A program made the translations under genes and the position numbers. The notes beneath the pieces are model-generated. The model saw only the letters and a program-made list of their open reading frames with translations, searched no databases and was not told where the DNA came from. From Bradyrhizobium embrapense (GTDB taxonomy: Bacteria > Pseudomonadota > Alphaproteobacteria > Rhizobiales > Xanthobacteraceae), in NCBI RefSeq assembly GCF_001189235.2, contig NZ_LFIP02000001.1, positions 1,178,001 through 1,242,000 of the forward strand: a stretch of DNA of 64,000 nucleotides. The letters run 5' to 3'. Shown in pieces: positions 6,786-15,586 of this stretch. Each line of letters starts with the position of its first letter. The first letter of the stretch is position 1.

Positions 6786-9446
6786 TCACCACTGATACCG
6801 GACCACGCCTTTCCCGCCGTAGCTCGAGGTGGCATCGGAGAACTCGCCCTCGAACGTTGCCGCCGCCGACCAGCCGTTCAGCCATTTCATCTCGACCGAC
6901 GCCGTGGTCAGTGCGGAGTCGGCGGCTTGCGCCGCGCCGTTGACGACAAAACTCGCGCCGGGCAGCGCCTGGAAGGTCGCGCCGATCGAGCGGTCGGGAT
7001 CGAAATCATGCGCCCAGGCGAACCGGGTGCGCAGCGTCAGCACGCCGTCGGCCATCGCAAACGACTTGTCAGTGCGGAAGCCGAGCTCGCTGCGCTCGTC
7101 GGTGATGCTCTTGGCACCATAGGCGAGCGCGAAGGCCGCCGAGCCAACCAGCGCCCGCTCGGCATAGGCGGGCAGATCGAAGGTCGTGAACTGGCCTGCG
7201 GCATAGGGCGTGATGCCGACGCCGCCGGCCCATGGCGTGACGAAACGATAGCCGCCCTCAAGCCGGCCGGAATAGGCGTTGGCGTTGAACTCGGCACGGA
7301 GCTGGTCGAAGCCCGCGGCCGTCACGGTGCGATTGGTGGTGATGTCCTGCCAGCCATAGGCCAGGCCCGCCGAGATATAGGCCGGCCCCTCATTGTGGCG
7401 GACATAAGCGCCGGCCTGGAACAGGTCGGATCGGCCGGAGCCCATGCCGTTGACGTTGAAGTTGGTACCGCCACCAGCGAGCGCGAAACCGGCAATCGTG
7501 TACGGCGAGAACAGATAGTCGGCTCCGACGGCGGTCCCAAAGACGCTGCTTGTGGTGTTGTTCGATCCCACCGCAGAATTGCCGTCGGTGGTTTGAGAGC
7601 CGCCGAATCCGGCCGCCCACACGCTCCAGCGCGGCACGAACGGCGCCGGCGGCGCCTTGGTGAACATCGCATACGCGTCGTGTGCGCCGCTCGCGTAGCC
7701 TGGCGCTTCGTCGGCATAGCCGGCAGGTCCCGGGGTGGGCGTGGCCGATCCGGTTCGGTTCATGAAGGGATCGGTGAGGACCCCCATGAACCGGGTCATG
7801 GCGTCGAACGTGGTTTGTTGCGAGCCCGTGCCGAGCTCACCCGAACCTTGGGACAGTTGAGCCTGTGACAACGCGGCATACACCAACGGAATGCCACCAG
7901 TCGCATTGAAGTAATTGCTCAGCGCATTGCCGACCGCCTGCTGATTGGCATTGAGACCGCCGGGAATCGCGAAGTTCAGCACCAGGTTGAGATAGGCGTG
8001 GGTGGCGTCGTAGCTCAACGTATCGGTGACGTTTGCCGGCAGGTTGCTGTTGGCGAGTGTGCCAAAGGTGCCGGATACGCCGTTCGTCGCCGACAGGATC
8101 GTATATTGCTTCGAGATGTAGCTGCCATTGGCGAACGTCGCGTTGACCGTGGCCCCGCCGAGCGTCACGGCTCCGAGCACATTGGTCGATGCGGCAGCCG
8201 ACGGCGTCACCTGCACGCCGTAGATCGCGCCGGATTGGAAGGCGAGATTGCCGGCGACTGTCAGCGAGCCCGTCGGGTTGGCGGCACTGCCGGGCGCCAA
8301 TGTGCCGCCGATGGTGAGGGCGGTCCCGGAATTGATGTTCAGCACGATGCCGATCAGGTCGCCGACGTCTATCAGCGTAAACCTACCGTTACCCCCCAAA
8401 ACGATGGCTGTGTTACCACCCAGAGCATTGACGGTCGCGGGACCGACGATGCCAGTACCACTCAAGGTGCCGCCGGCATTGACCGTCACGCTCGACGAAC
8501 TGGCGATAGAGCCGTCAACCTCAAGCGTGCCGCCGTTGATAGTGGTTGCGCCGGTGTAAGAGTTGGTGCCTGACAGCGCCAAAGTGCCGCCGCCGACCTT
8601 GGTCAGCCCGCCGGCGCCGCTGATGACGCCGGAAAATGTCGTCGAGAGATTGTTGCCACCAACCGCGAGGGTCTTCGCGCCGAGATGGACATTGCCGTCG
8701 CCCTCGATCGAACCGGCCGTGGCGCCGAACAAGGCGCCCGAAATGTCGAGCACGCCGATCCCGTTCAGGATGAAGCGCGCGGTGCCGCCGCTGGCGCGGT
8801 TCTCGATGGTCGTTATGCCACCGTTATTGGTGATGGTGGCGTTGCCGGCCGTGCTCGAATCAAGGAAGTCCAAGAAGAGATTGTTGTTGATGACAGCATT
8901 GCCCGCCGTACTGCTGTCGCGGAATGTGAGGCTGAAGCGGTTGTTGATAGTGGCGCTGCCGGCCGTGCTCGCGTTCAGGAATTGTACCGCGCCAAATTGG
9001 TTACCAAATTGACTGATGTTGATCGTGGCGCTGCCGCTGTTGATGACAATGCCGGCGCCATTGAAATTGAGTGTCTGGCTCACGCCGAAACTATAGGCGG
9101 AAGCCCCGGCGTAGAAGGTCCAGCCACCGACGCTGGTGATGTTGGACGAGAACGACAGGCTGGTGACGTTCGAGACACCGAACGTGGCGGTGCCGGTCGG
9201 TACGCTTCCTCCAGTCCAGTTGATGCCGGTATTGAAATCGCGCGACCCGGGAAAGGGTCCCGCAAACGGGAATGTACTCCAACTCGCGTCCTGAGCAGCG
9301 GCCGGCAAGACCGTCACGACCAGCGCTAAAAGCGCAAACAGGCCAATCCAGTACGAAACGAGCGTTCGCCGCCCGCATAATCCTGTACCGAGGTGCCGAT
9401 TCGGCCCAACAGCGATATTCCCCGACTTCACTTTCAGCCACCCCAA
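6786..9446 (-). CDS. Autotransporter outer membrane beta-barrel protein
   Basis: An 886-residue type Va secreted protein. Residues 1-51 are a long signal peptide with a basic extension before the hydrophobic core (YWIGLFALLALVVTVLPAAA). The passenger (about 52-600) is rich in G, N, S and T and folds as a beta helix: three near-repeats around SSTAGNATI (about 155-215) and a PATR motif (GGLTKVGGGTLALSGTNSY, near 285) are visible. Residues about 610-886 are the translocator barrel, ending in the aromatic VVRYQW expected for Bam recognition. No protease or lipase active site was seen, so the passenger is probably adhesive. It is monocistronic. Confidence 0.88.
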   Translation of the reverse strand: MGWLKVKSGNIAVGPNRHLGTGLCGRRTLVSYWIGLFALLALVVTVLPAAAQDASWSTFPFAGPFPGSRDFNTGINWTGGSVPTGTATFGVSNVTSLSFSSNITSVGGWTFYAGASAYSFGVSQTLNFNGAGIVINSGSATINISQFGNQFGAVQFLNASTAGSATINNRFSLTFRDSSTAGNAVINNNLFLDFLDSSTAGNATITNNGGITTIENRASGGTARFILNGIGVLDISGALFGATAGSIEGDGNVHLGAKTLAVGGNNLSTTFSGVISGAGGLTKVGGGTLALSGTNSYTGATTINGGTLEVDGSIASSSSVTVNAGGTLSGTGIVGPATVNALGGNTAIVLGGNGRFTLIDVGDLIGIVLNINSGTALTIGGTLAPGSAANPTGSLTVAGNLAFQSGAIYGVQVTPSAAASTNVLGAVTLGGATVNATFANGSYISKQYTILSATNGVSGTFGTLANSNLPANVTDTLSYDATHAYLNLVLNFAIPGGLNANQQAVGNALSNYFNATGGIPLVYAALSQAQLSQGSGELGTGSQQTTFDAMTRFMGVLTDPFMNRTGSATPTPGPAGYADEAPGYASGAHDAYAMFTKAPPAPFVPRWSVWAAGFGGSQTTDGNSAVGSNNTTSSVFGTAVGADYLFSPYTIAGFALAGGGTNFNVNGMGSGRSDLFQAGAYVRHNEGPAYISAGLAYGWQDITTNRTVTAAGFDQLRAEFNANAYSGRLEGGYRFVTPWAGGVGITPYAAGQFTTFDLPAYAERALVGSAAFALAYGAKSITDERSELGFRTDKSFAMADGVLTLRTRFAWAHDFDPDRSIGATFQALPGASFVVNGAAQAADSALTTASVEMKWLNGWSAAATFEGEFSDATSSYGGKGVVRYQW

Positions 9447-9855
9447 GCGTCCCCGCGAGACAAATTGCCGCAGTTGAGACCAAGGAGCAACGAAGGGAAG
9501 CGTTGCCTTGTGAGCTTTTCTACTACCCGTTGCGAGAAAGGCACAGCTTGAGGTTTAGTGGAGTTGCAACAGAATTGTGACCGCGCTCGATCGCATTCCG
9601 CCGCAACCAGCTACTCATAGCCCCACTCACGCCATTTGCGTGAGGGACGCACCGGCGGAAGTGTTCCCCTTGCGGCATCTCTCCCCATCAGGCCGGGCAC
9701 TTGCACGATTTCTGTATATTGGAAATGTACCCCTGAGTTGCCCGACGCGTCAAGTTGCCTGGTCTAACGCCTGCAGCCGCCGGCTACTGTGCATGGGGTT
9801 GTTTTCGATATTTTGGCCCTGCCGGCCGCGGCCCGCGCAAGGGGGCAGCCTCCCC
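9447..9855. other. Intergenic region of about 400 bp
   Basis: Between the autotransporter start and the stop of the hydroxyacid dehydrogenase, both on the minus strand. It must hold the autotransporter promoter, but I could not pick convincing boxes. One inverted repeat, CTCACGC-CATTT-GCGTGAG, lies at 9626-9644. No gene was supported here. Confidence 0.5.
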
Positions 9856-10905
9856 TTACCCCGGCATGAACCCGAACGCCTGCTCGAACCTTTTCGCATA
9901 GACCGGCCAGACCTCGGGATTGATGATGCGCGGCGGGCGCTTGCCGTCGAGCGCATGGAGGATCTGCTCGGCGGCGATCCGGCCCATGTTGATGCGCGCC
10001 TCGCGGGTGACGCCGGCGGTGTGCGGGCTCGCCAGCACATTGTCGAACTGCAGCAGCGGATGATCCGGCGGCGGCGGCTCCTTGGCCCAGACGTCGAGGC
10101 CTGCGCCGGCGATGCGCTGCTCTCGCAAGGCCTCTTCCAATGCCTTCTCGTCATGGATGAAGCCGCGTGCGGTGGTGACGAAATAGGCGTGCGGCTGCAT
10201 CAGCGCGAATTCGCGTGCACCGATCATGCCGCGGCTCTTGCTGTCCAGCGGACAGGAGATCGAGACGAAGTCCGCGCGGCGCAGGAGGTCGTCGAGCTCG
10301 ACCTTCTCTCCGCCCCGCTTCGTCATCTCCTCAGCGGTAAGATACGGATCGTAGGCGATCGCCTTCATGTGCAAGAGGCCCCTGCACAGCTCGGCGATGC
10401 GGCGGCCGACATTGCCGAGACCGACGATGCCGACGGTCTTCTCGTTCAGCTCGTTGCCTATCAGGTCGTTGCGGTTGACGTTGGCCTCGCGCCGCAGCCG
10501 GCGGTCGGACTGGATGATGCGCTTCGACAGCGTCAGCATCATGCCGAGCGCGTGCTCGGCGACCGAGTTGGCGTTGCCGCCGGACTGATTGACGACCAGC
10601 ACGCCGGCTTTCGTGCAGGCATCGACATCGACGGGATCGAAGCCGGCGCCGTTCGACGACACGATCAACAGGTTCGGCGCGCGCTTCAGCAACTCGGCAT
10701 GGGCATGGAAGTGCGGCGCCAGCTCGTCGCGGGCCGCGCCGATCTGATAGGCGTGCGCGTCGGCGAGAACCGGCGCGAACGTTGCCTCCGGCGTCTCGTT
10801 CTCCAGACGGTCGAGCCGGACATCCGGCCGCTTCTTCAGGATATCGACGTAGATCTCGTGGGCGAGGTATTTGACGTAGAACACGCGCTTGTTGTTGACG
10901 GTCAT
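9856..10905 (-). CDS. D-2-hydroxyacid dehydrogenase (NAD-dependent)
   Basis: A 349-residue oxidoreductase interconverting a D-2-hydroxy acid and its 2-oxo acid. The Rossmann motif is VGIVGLGNVGRRIAELCRG (near residue 160). The catalytic region is recognisable as TTARGFIHDE (Arg), AGLDVWAKEP (Glu) and the histidine in LASPHTAGVT. The usual SRxGVG stretch reads SSNGAGFDPVD. It is the last gene of a three-gene minus-strand unit, 15 bp after the amidohydrolase, and divergent from a TPP decarboxylase pair that could act on its 2-oxo product. Substrate unknown. Confidence 0.85.
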   Translation of the reverse strand: MTVNNKRVFYVKYLAHEIYVDILKKRPDVRLDRLENETPEATFAPVLADAHAYQIGAARDELAPHFHAHAELLKRAPNLLIVSSNGAGFDPVDVDACTKAGVLVVNQSGGNANSVAEHALGMMLTLSKRIIQSDRRLRREANVNRNDLIGNELNEKTVGIVGLGNVGRRIAELCRGLLHMKAIAYDPYLTAEEMTKRGGEKVELDDLLRRADFVSISCPLDSKSRGMIGAREFALMQPHAYFVTTARGFIHDEKALEEALREQRIAGAGLDVWAKEPPPPDHPLLQFDNVLASPHTAGVTREARINMGRIAAEQILHALDGKRPPRIINPEVWPVYAKRFEQAFGFMPG

Positions 10906-10920
10906 GTCGTGCAGCAGCTT

Positions 10921-11817
10921 TCAGTTTGGGAAGCCATAGAGTCGTGCGGGATTGTCGACGAGGATGCGGTGCCGGGTCGCGGCATCCAGCGTCCATTGCT
11001 GGAACAGCGTCAAAAGATGGCCGGCGTCGGGCATCTCGCCCTCGACGCGCGGATGCGGCCAGTCGCCGCCCCACACCAGCCGTTCAGGATTGGCTGATAC
11101 CAGCGCCTCGTGGAACGGCCGCGCATCCGGATAATCCGGCGCTTGCCGGCTCAGGCGGTGCGCCCCCGAGAGCTTGGCCCAGCACCAGCCCTCGCCGACT
11201 GCCCGCAGCAGGCTCTGAAAGCCCGCGGTATGGATGCCGGCGGCCGCATCGGTGCGGCCCATGTGATCGACCACGACCGGCAGGCCCAGTGCCTTCAGCG
11301 TCGGGATCGTGTCGGGCAGATCCTTGACGTCGATCCAGAGCTGCAGATGCCAGCCGAGCTCCGCCATCACGTCCGCATGCATCTCGGCAACACCGAGCGG
11401 AATACCGCCGCGATAGTGCAATTGCCCGCCGCGGAAGAAATGGTTGAAGCGCAAGCCGCGGACGCCGAGCACATGCCATTGCCGCAACGTGCCCGCCGCA
11501 ACATCGGCATCGGCTACTCCGACGCCGCGCAGCCGCGCCGGCTCGCGCTGCAAGGCGTCCAGCATCGCCGAATTGTCATGGCCATGCGCGCTGCCCTGCA
11601 CTAGCACGCCGCGGGTAAAACCGAGTGCATCGAGCATGCCGAGATAGCTCGCGAGCGGTGCGTCGGGCGGCGTGTAGCTGCGATCGGCGGCATAGGGGAA
11701 GCGGTCGGCCGGGCCAAACACATGCGCATGGGTATCGCACGCCTTCGGCGGCAGCTTCTCTCGCGGCGGCGTCACCGGACGCGGCGGCAGGCAGGCGGGG
11801 ATTTCGGACGCAGCCAT
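10921..11817 (-). CDS. Amidohydrolase family protein (2-pyrone-4,6-dicarboxylate lactonase-like)
   Basis: A 298-residue TIM-barrel metal-dependent hydrolase of the amidohydrolase_2 group. The N-terminal metal-binding motif is CDTHAHVFGP (near residue 27), followed by YTPPDAPLASYLGMLDALG, which resembles LigI-type lactonases and related dicarboxylate hydrolases. VVDHMGR (His) and the C-terminal WGGDWPHP (Asp) complete the active-site pattern. It lies between the TTT-type binding protein (4-bp gap) and the hydroxyacid dehydrogenase, consistent with a catabolic operon for a carboxylated compound. The exact substrate is not shown. Confidence 0.85.
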   Translation of the reverse strand: MAASEIPACLPPRPVTPPREKLPPKACDTHAHVFGPADRFPYAADRSYTPPDAPLASYLGMLDALGFTRGVLVQGSAHGHDNSAMLDALQREPARLRGVGVADADVAAGTLRQWHVLGVRGLRFNHFFRGGQLHYRGGIPLGVAEMHADVMAELGWHLQLWIDVKDLPDTIPTLKALGLPVVVDHMGRTDAAAGIHTAGFQSLLRAVGEGWCWAKLSGAHRLSRQAPDYPDARPFHEALVSANPERLVWGGDWPHPRVEGEMPDAGHLLTLFQQWTLDAATRHRILVDNPARLYGFPN

Positions 11818-11821
11818 CGGC

Positions 11822-12787
11822 TTACTCCGCCTTCATGCCGGCGGCCTTGATGATCGGCCCCCATTTGTCGTAGTCGGCCTTGATCTTGGCCGCGAATTGG
11901 TCCGGCGTCGAGCCGATCGCGATCGCACCGAGCTTGCCGAGACGCTCCTTCACCGCTTCGGTGTTCACCGCCGCGACGAAATCATGCGAGATTTTCGCGA
12001 CGAGATCGGCGGGCATGTTGCCGGGTCCGAGCAGGCCCCACCACACCTCGGTGTCGTAACCCGGCACAGTCTCCGACATGCTGGGCACATCGGGCAGGAA
12101 CGGCGCGCGCGAGCCCGTCGTCACCGCCAGCGCGCGCACCGTGCCGGCCTGCAACTGTCCGACCGATTCCGGCCCGTTGTTGAACGACATCGGAATCTGG
12201 CCACCGAGCAGATCGTTGATCGCGGGCGCGCCGCCCTTGTAGGGGATCGCCCTGAGTTCGATCTTGGCGAGACTGTTCAGCAGTTCGCCGGCCAGATGGG
12301 TCGAGGTGCCGTTGCCGGCATGGGCGAACGACAGGCTGCCCGGTTTGGCCTTCGCAGCAGTGATGACGTCGCCGACCGACTTGAACGGGGAGTCCGCGCG
12401 GACCAGCAGCACGTTGGGCGACGATGCCAACAGCGAGATCGGCGAAAAATCCTTGAACGTATCGTAGGGCAATTTTGGATAGAGGAACGGATTGGTGGCA
12501 TGGCCGCTCGCCACCATGATCAGATTGTAGTCGTCAGGCGCGGAGCCCGCGATCGCCTGCGAGGCGATCACGCCGCCGGCGCCGGGCCGGTTCTCCACCA
12601 CGATCGACTGCGTCCAGCTCTTCGACACGGCTTCGGCGAGCGTCCGCGTCAGCACGTCGACTCCGCCGCCGGGCGGATAGGGAACAAGAATATGAACGGC
12701 CTTTGCCGGGTACGGCTGCGCGGACGCGGCGCCGGCCATCATCATAGCCGCTGCCGCAATGGCGGTCCGCCAGACCCATCCGGCCAT
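11822..12787 (-). CDS. Tripartite tricarboxylate transporter (Bug/TctC family) substrate-binding protein
   Basis: A 321-residue periplasmic solute receptor. Residues 1-23 are a signal peptide ending ASA-QPYP; the mature start PAKAVHILVPYPPGGGVD is the Bug-family hallmark, whose PPGGG loop contacts a carboxylate of the ligand. GAGGVIASQAIAG and YKGGAPAINDLLGGQI are further family motifs. No TctA/TctB membrane genes are nearby, as is common for Bug receptors. It is first in a minus-strand unit with an amidohydrolase and a hydroxyacid dehydrogenase, suggesting uptake of the organic acid they degrade. Confidence 0.92.
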   Translation of the reverse strand: MAGWVWRTAIAAAAMMMAGAASAQPYPAKAVHILVPYPPGGGVDVLTRTLAEAVSKSWTQSIVVENRPGAGGVIASQAIAGSAPDDYNLIMVASGHATNPFLYPKLPYDTFKDFSPISLLASSPNVLLVRADSPFKSVGDVITAAKAKPGSLSFAHAGNGTSTHLAGELLNSLAKIELRAIPYKGGAPAINDLLGGQIPMSFNNGPESVGQLQAGTVRALAVTTGSRAPFLPDVPSMSETVPGYDTEVWWGLLGPGNMPADLVAKISHDFVAAVNTEAVKERLGKLGAIAIGSTPDQFAAKIKADYDKWGPIIKAAGMKAE

Positions 12788-12894
12788 CGACGCCTCCCGT
12801 CCCGTTCCGTCCCTTGATCGTTACCGCCTGTATCGCACGCCGATCCGGCGCTGCGATGGCCGAATTGCGCAGATCGCGATGCCGCCGCGGCATG

Positions 12895-12939
12895 TTGACA
12901 ATCGCCGGCACCACGTCAAGTTTTGGATCGCAAGCGATC
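12895..12939 (+). promoter_or_regulatory. Candidate promoter and palindrome before the decarboxylase pair
   Basis: A consensus -35 box TTGACA is at 12895-12900; 17 bp downstream is AAGTTT, a weak -10. Overlapping the likely start point is GATCGC-AA-GCGATC (12926-12939), a perfect inverted repeat that could be an operator in this divergent spacer. Inferred from sequence only. Confidence 0.35.
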
Positions 12940-12968
12940 ATCAGCGTCGCGCGACAAGGGAGAGCAGG

Positions 12969-13520
12969 ATGGCGGCCGCGGAACAAGCCTCGTCCCAGAA
13001 GACGGCGACCACCTGGCACGGCATCGTGCTGCAGACGCTGAAGCGGAACGAGATCAAGCTGGTGCCTTATGTGCCCGACCGGGTGCTGACCACCCTGATC
13101 AAGGACCTGCACGCCGATCCCTATTTCACGACGTTTCCGACCGCGCGCGAGGAAGAGGCCGTCGGCATCGTCTCCGGTGCCTGGATGGCCGGCACCCGCG
13201 GCGCGGTGCTGATGCAGACCTCGGGCTTTGCCACGCTCGCCAATGTGCTGGCCTCGCTCGCGGTGCCCTACCAGATCCCGCTGATCATGTTCGTCTCCGA
13301 GCGCGGCACGCTCGGCGAGTTCAATTACGGCCAGGCGCTGGTCTGCCGCACCATGCGCCCGGTGCTGGATTCGCTGGCGATGGAACATCACACCATCACC
13401 CGGCTCGACGAGCTCGAATTCATCGCCGACCGCTCGATCAAACAGGCCGTCACCACCCAGGCGCCGGTGGCGCTGATCCTCTCGCCGCTGCTGACCGGCG
13501 GCAAGACCTTCGACAAGTGA
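12969..13520 (+). CDS. TPP-dependent decarboxylase, PYR subunit (sulfopyruvate/phosphonopyruvate decarboxylase alpha-like)
   Basis: A 183-residue subunit carrying only the pyrimidine-binding half of a thiamine-diphosphate enzyme. PTAREEEAVGIVSGAWMAG (residues about 57-75) contains the glutamate that activates the cofactor; MQTSGFATLANVLASL and FVSERGTLGEFNYGQ follow as in ComD-type proteins. GGGAGAGCAGG precedes the ATG at 12969. The partner PP subunit starts 8 bp after its stop, so the two form one split enzyme of the ComDE type, which decarboxylates a 2-oxo acid bearing a sulfonate or phosphonate. The actual substrate here is unproven; the divergent hydroxyacid dehydrogenase could supply it. 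Confidence 0.82.
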   Translation: MAAAEQASSQKTATTWHGIVLQTLKRNEIKLVPYVPDRVLTTLIKDLHADPYFTTFPTAREEEAVGIVSGAWMAGTRGAVLMQTSGFATLANVLASLAVPYQIPLIMFVSERGTLGEFNYGQALVCRTMRPVLDSLAMEHHTITRLDELEFIADRSIKQAVTTQAPVALILSPLLTGGKTFDK

Positions 13521-13528
13521 GATCAGCC

Positions 13529-14131
13529 ATGACCAGCACACGCGCACGCAATACCAAGGTGATGAACCGGTTCGATCTCACCCAGCGCCTTGTCGCCGGG
13601 CTGAAGGACGAGGCCGTGATCGGCGGCATCGGCAACACCAACTTCGATCTTTGGGCCGCCGGCCATCGTCCAGAGAATTTCTACATGCTGGGCAGCATGG
13701 GACTGGCGTTTCCGATCGCGCTCGGCGTCGCGCTGGCGCAGCCCAAGCGCCGCGTGTTCGCGCTCGAAGGCGACGGCTCGCTGCTGATGCAGCTCGGCTG
13801 TCTCTCGACCATCGCGACCCTGGCGCCGAAGAATCTCACCATGGTGGTGATGGACAACGGCATCTACCAGATCACGGGCGCGCAGCCGACGCCGGCCGCA
13901 GGCCATACCGACCTCGTCGCGGTCGCGCTCGCCAGCGGGATCGCGAACAGCTCATGGGCTGCCGACGAGGACGATTTCGAGCGGCTGATCGCGCAGTCGA
14001 AACAGGCCCCCGGCCCGTCCCTGATCGGCGTTCGCATCGACGACAAGCCCGGCACCGGCACCACCCGCCGCGACCCCGTGCAGATCCGCGAACGGTTCAT
14101 GCATGGGATGGGGGTTCGGCAGCTGCTGTAG
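13529..14131 (+). CDS. TPP-dependent decarboxylase, PP subunit (sulfopyruvate/phosphonopyruvate decarboxylase beta-like)
   Basis: A 200-residue diphosphate-binding partner of the preceding gene. GSMGLAFPIALGVALAQPKR leads into the TPP/Mg motif EGDGSLLMQLG (residues 80-90) closed by Asn110 in MVVMDNGIYQ, the GDG-x(26-28)-N pattern. Length and order match ComE-type subunits. The C-terminus is short and ordinary. It closes the operon; no terminator hairpin was seen before the TPR gene 140 bp away. Confidence 0.84.
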   Translation: MTSTRARNTKVMNRFDLTQRLVAGLKDEAVIGGIGNTNFDLWAAGHRPENFYMLGSMGLAFPIALGVALAQPKRRVFALEGDGSLLMQLGCLSTIATLAPKNLTMVVMDNGIYQITGAQPTPAAGHTDLVAVALASGIANSSWAADEDDFERLIAQSKQAPGPSLIGVRIDDKPGTGTTRRDPVQIRERFMHGMGVRQLL

Positions 14132-14273
14132 CTAAAGCAAAGCCCCGGCGGCCCATCCGCTAACCCGCAATGTCAGGCATGCAGCAGAACGCCGCACCCA
14201 TGTCGCCGGTTGCTCACTTGCGTGACGACAACGTGTGCTAGCGTCGAGTCGGCACGGTAAGCGAAGCGGCGGA

Positions 14274-15482
14274 ATGCGGTTGTCTCACAATTTCAGGATC
14301 CTTGCAGTCTCGGCCGAGACGCGGTTTCGACACTCACAGTATCGCCGTTTGCAGAGCCGGTCGATCTTCTGGCAACTGACTTTCGTTACGCTGACGCTGA
14401 TCTGCTGGGGAGAAGCCGCCACGCTGGCGGCGACCGAGCAACGACCGTCAGCGCCGATCGGCTCGGCCTGCCGACACAACGTTCCGTCGACCGAGATCGA
14501 TCCAACATCTAGAACGCCCAACAGCGCGGCTCTGCCGCTCGCGATGGCTGCAGGCTCGGCGAGGGCCTTAGGCGCGCGTGAACATGCCATTGAGCTTTGG
14601 AGCCGCGCTGTGGAGCTCGACCCCGACAACCTTGCTCTCCGGATTAACCGCGCCTCGGCCTATGCGAGTGATCACAAGCTGGACAACGCCCTCAAGGATT
14701 ATGATCGCGCGACAGCATTGGCTCCCGGCTCCTCGATTGTCTTCCTTGTCCGCGCTGAGATCCTGATGCGAATGACCGACTATGATCGCGCCATCGCGGA
14801 TACCAGCAAGTCCATCAAGCTCACTCCCAGTAACGCCCGCGCATACCTGGTCCGTGGCCTGGCACATATGAGCAAACGCGATTACCGCAGCGCCATCTCG
14901 GATTTGGATCAATCGGTCAAGCTGGATCCCGGATGCTCAACCGGATACATGATCAGAGCGCGAACCTTCGATCTCAGCGGCGATCGTAGCCACGCCGACG
15001 CTGACTATGACAAGGCGCTTCAACTCGAATTCAGTCCCACCGATGCGATGGCCTTCTCGGGTCGAGCCGACGCCTATGCCGGCAAACGAGACTACAAGCG
15101 CGCCGAGGACGATCTCGGTCTTGCTTTGACGCTTGAGCCGCGCAACGTAGAAATGTTGCGCAAGCGCTGCGAATTCCGGGCCCTTCGGGGCGCGTTCGAG
15201 CTGGCCGACTGCGACGAAGCATCGCGAATTCGGCCTCAGGACCCCAACATTCTGGAGTCTCGCGGCCTTGTTTATCTTAAGAAAGGAGCGCCGGATCAGG
15301 CCATCGAAGCCTATGACGCGGCTGTGCGGCTCGATGCAAGGCAGCCGACCTCGCTCTACGGTCGCGCGATGGCCAAACGGGAAAAGGGAGATGTTGCAGG
15401 CAGCGAGGCCGACATCGCAGCCGCGCTGGCCATCAAGCCGAGCGTGGCAGACTACATGGCGACCATTTACGGCATCAAATAA
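14274..15482 (+). CDS. TPR-repeat protein, probably exported or membrane anchored
   Basis: A 402-residue protein. Residues about 1-50 include a basic stretch and a hydrophobic segment (IFWQLTFVTLTLICWGEAATLA) that reads as a signal peptide or anchor. From about residue 85 onward there are roughly eight tetratricopeptide repeats, for example LWSRAVELDPDNLALRINRA, DYDRAIADTSKSIKLTPSNA and DYRSAISDLDQSVKLDPG. Such proteins are protein-protein scaffolds. The ATG at 14274 was preferred because the signal-like region follows; an upstream GTG/TTG near 14235 is possible, and the ribosome site is weak either way. No partner is evident from the neighbours. Confidence 0.8.
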   Translation: MRLSHNFRILAVSAETRFRHSQYRRLQSRSIFWQLTFVTLTLICWGEAATLAATEQRPSAPIGSACRHNVPSTEIDPTSRTPNSAALPLAMAAGSARALGAREHAIELWSRAVELDPDNLALRINRASAYASDHKLDNALKDYDRATALAPGSSIVFLVRAEILMRMTDYDRAIADTSKSIKLTPSNARAYLVRGLAHMSKRDYRSAISDLDQSVKLDPGCSTGYMIRARTFDLSGDRSHADADYDKALQLEFSPTDAMAFSGRADAYAGKRDYKRAEDDLGLALTLEPRNVEMLRKRCEFRALRGAFELADCDEASRIRPQDPNILESRGLVYLKKGAPDQAIEAYDAAVRLDARQPTSLYGRAMAKREKGDVAGSEADIAAALAIKPSVADYMATIYGIK

Positions 15483-15586
15483 TCGAGCGTGCTGTCAACG
15501 ACGTGCGCCGACCCAATCTGCTGCACCGGACGACGAGCCGTGGTCGAAATGCTGACATGGCCGACCGGTCGCAGCACATGCGTCGC

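Noticed and set aside
9856..10905. Hydroxyacid dehydrogenase as glyoxylate reductase belonging to oxalate metabolism
   Set aside because: It lies about 10 kb away in a different operon with a TTT receptor and amidohydrolase and has no copy of the oxalate operator.
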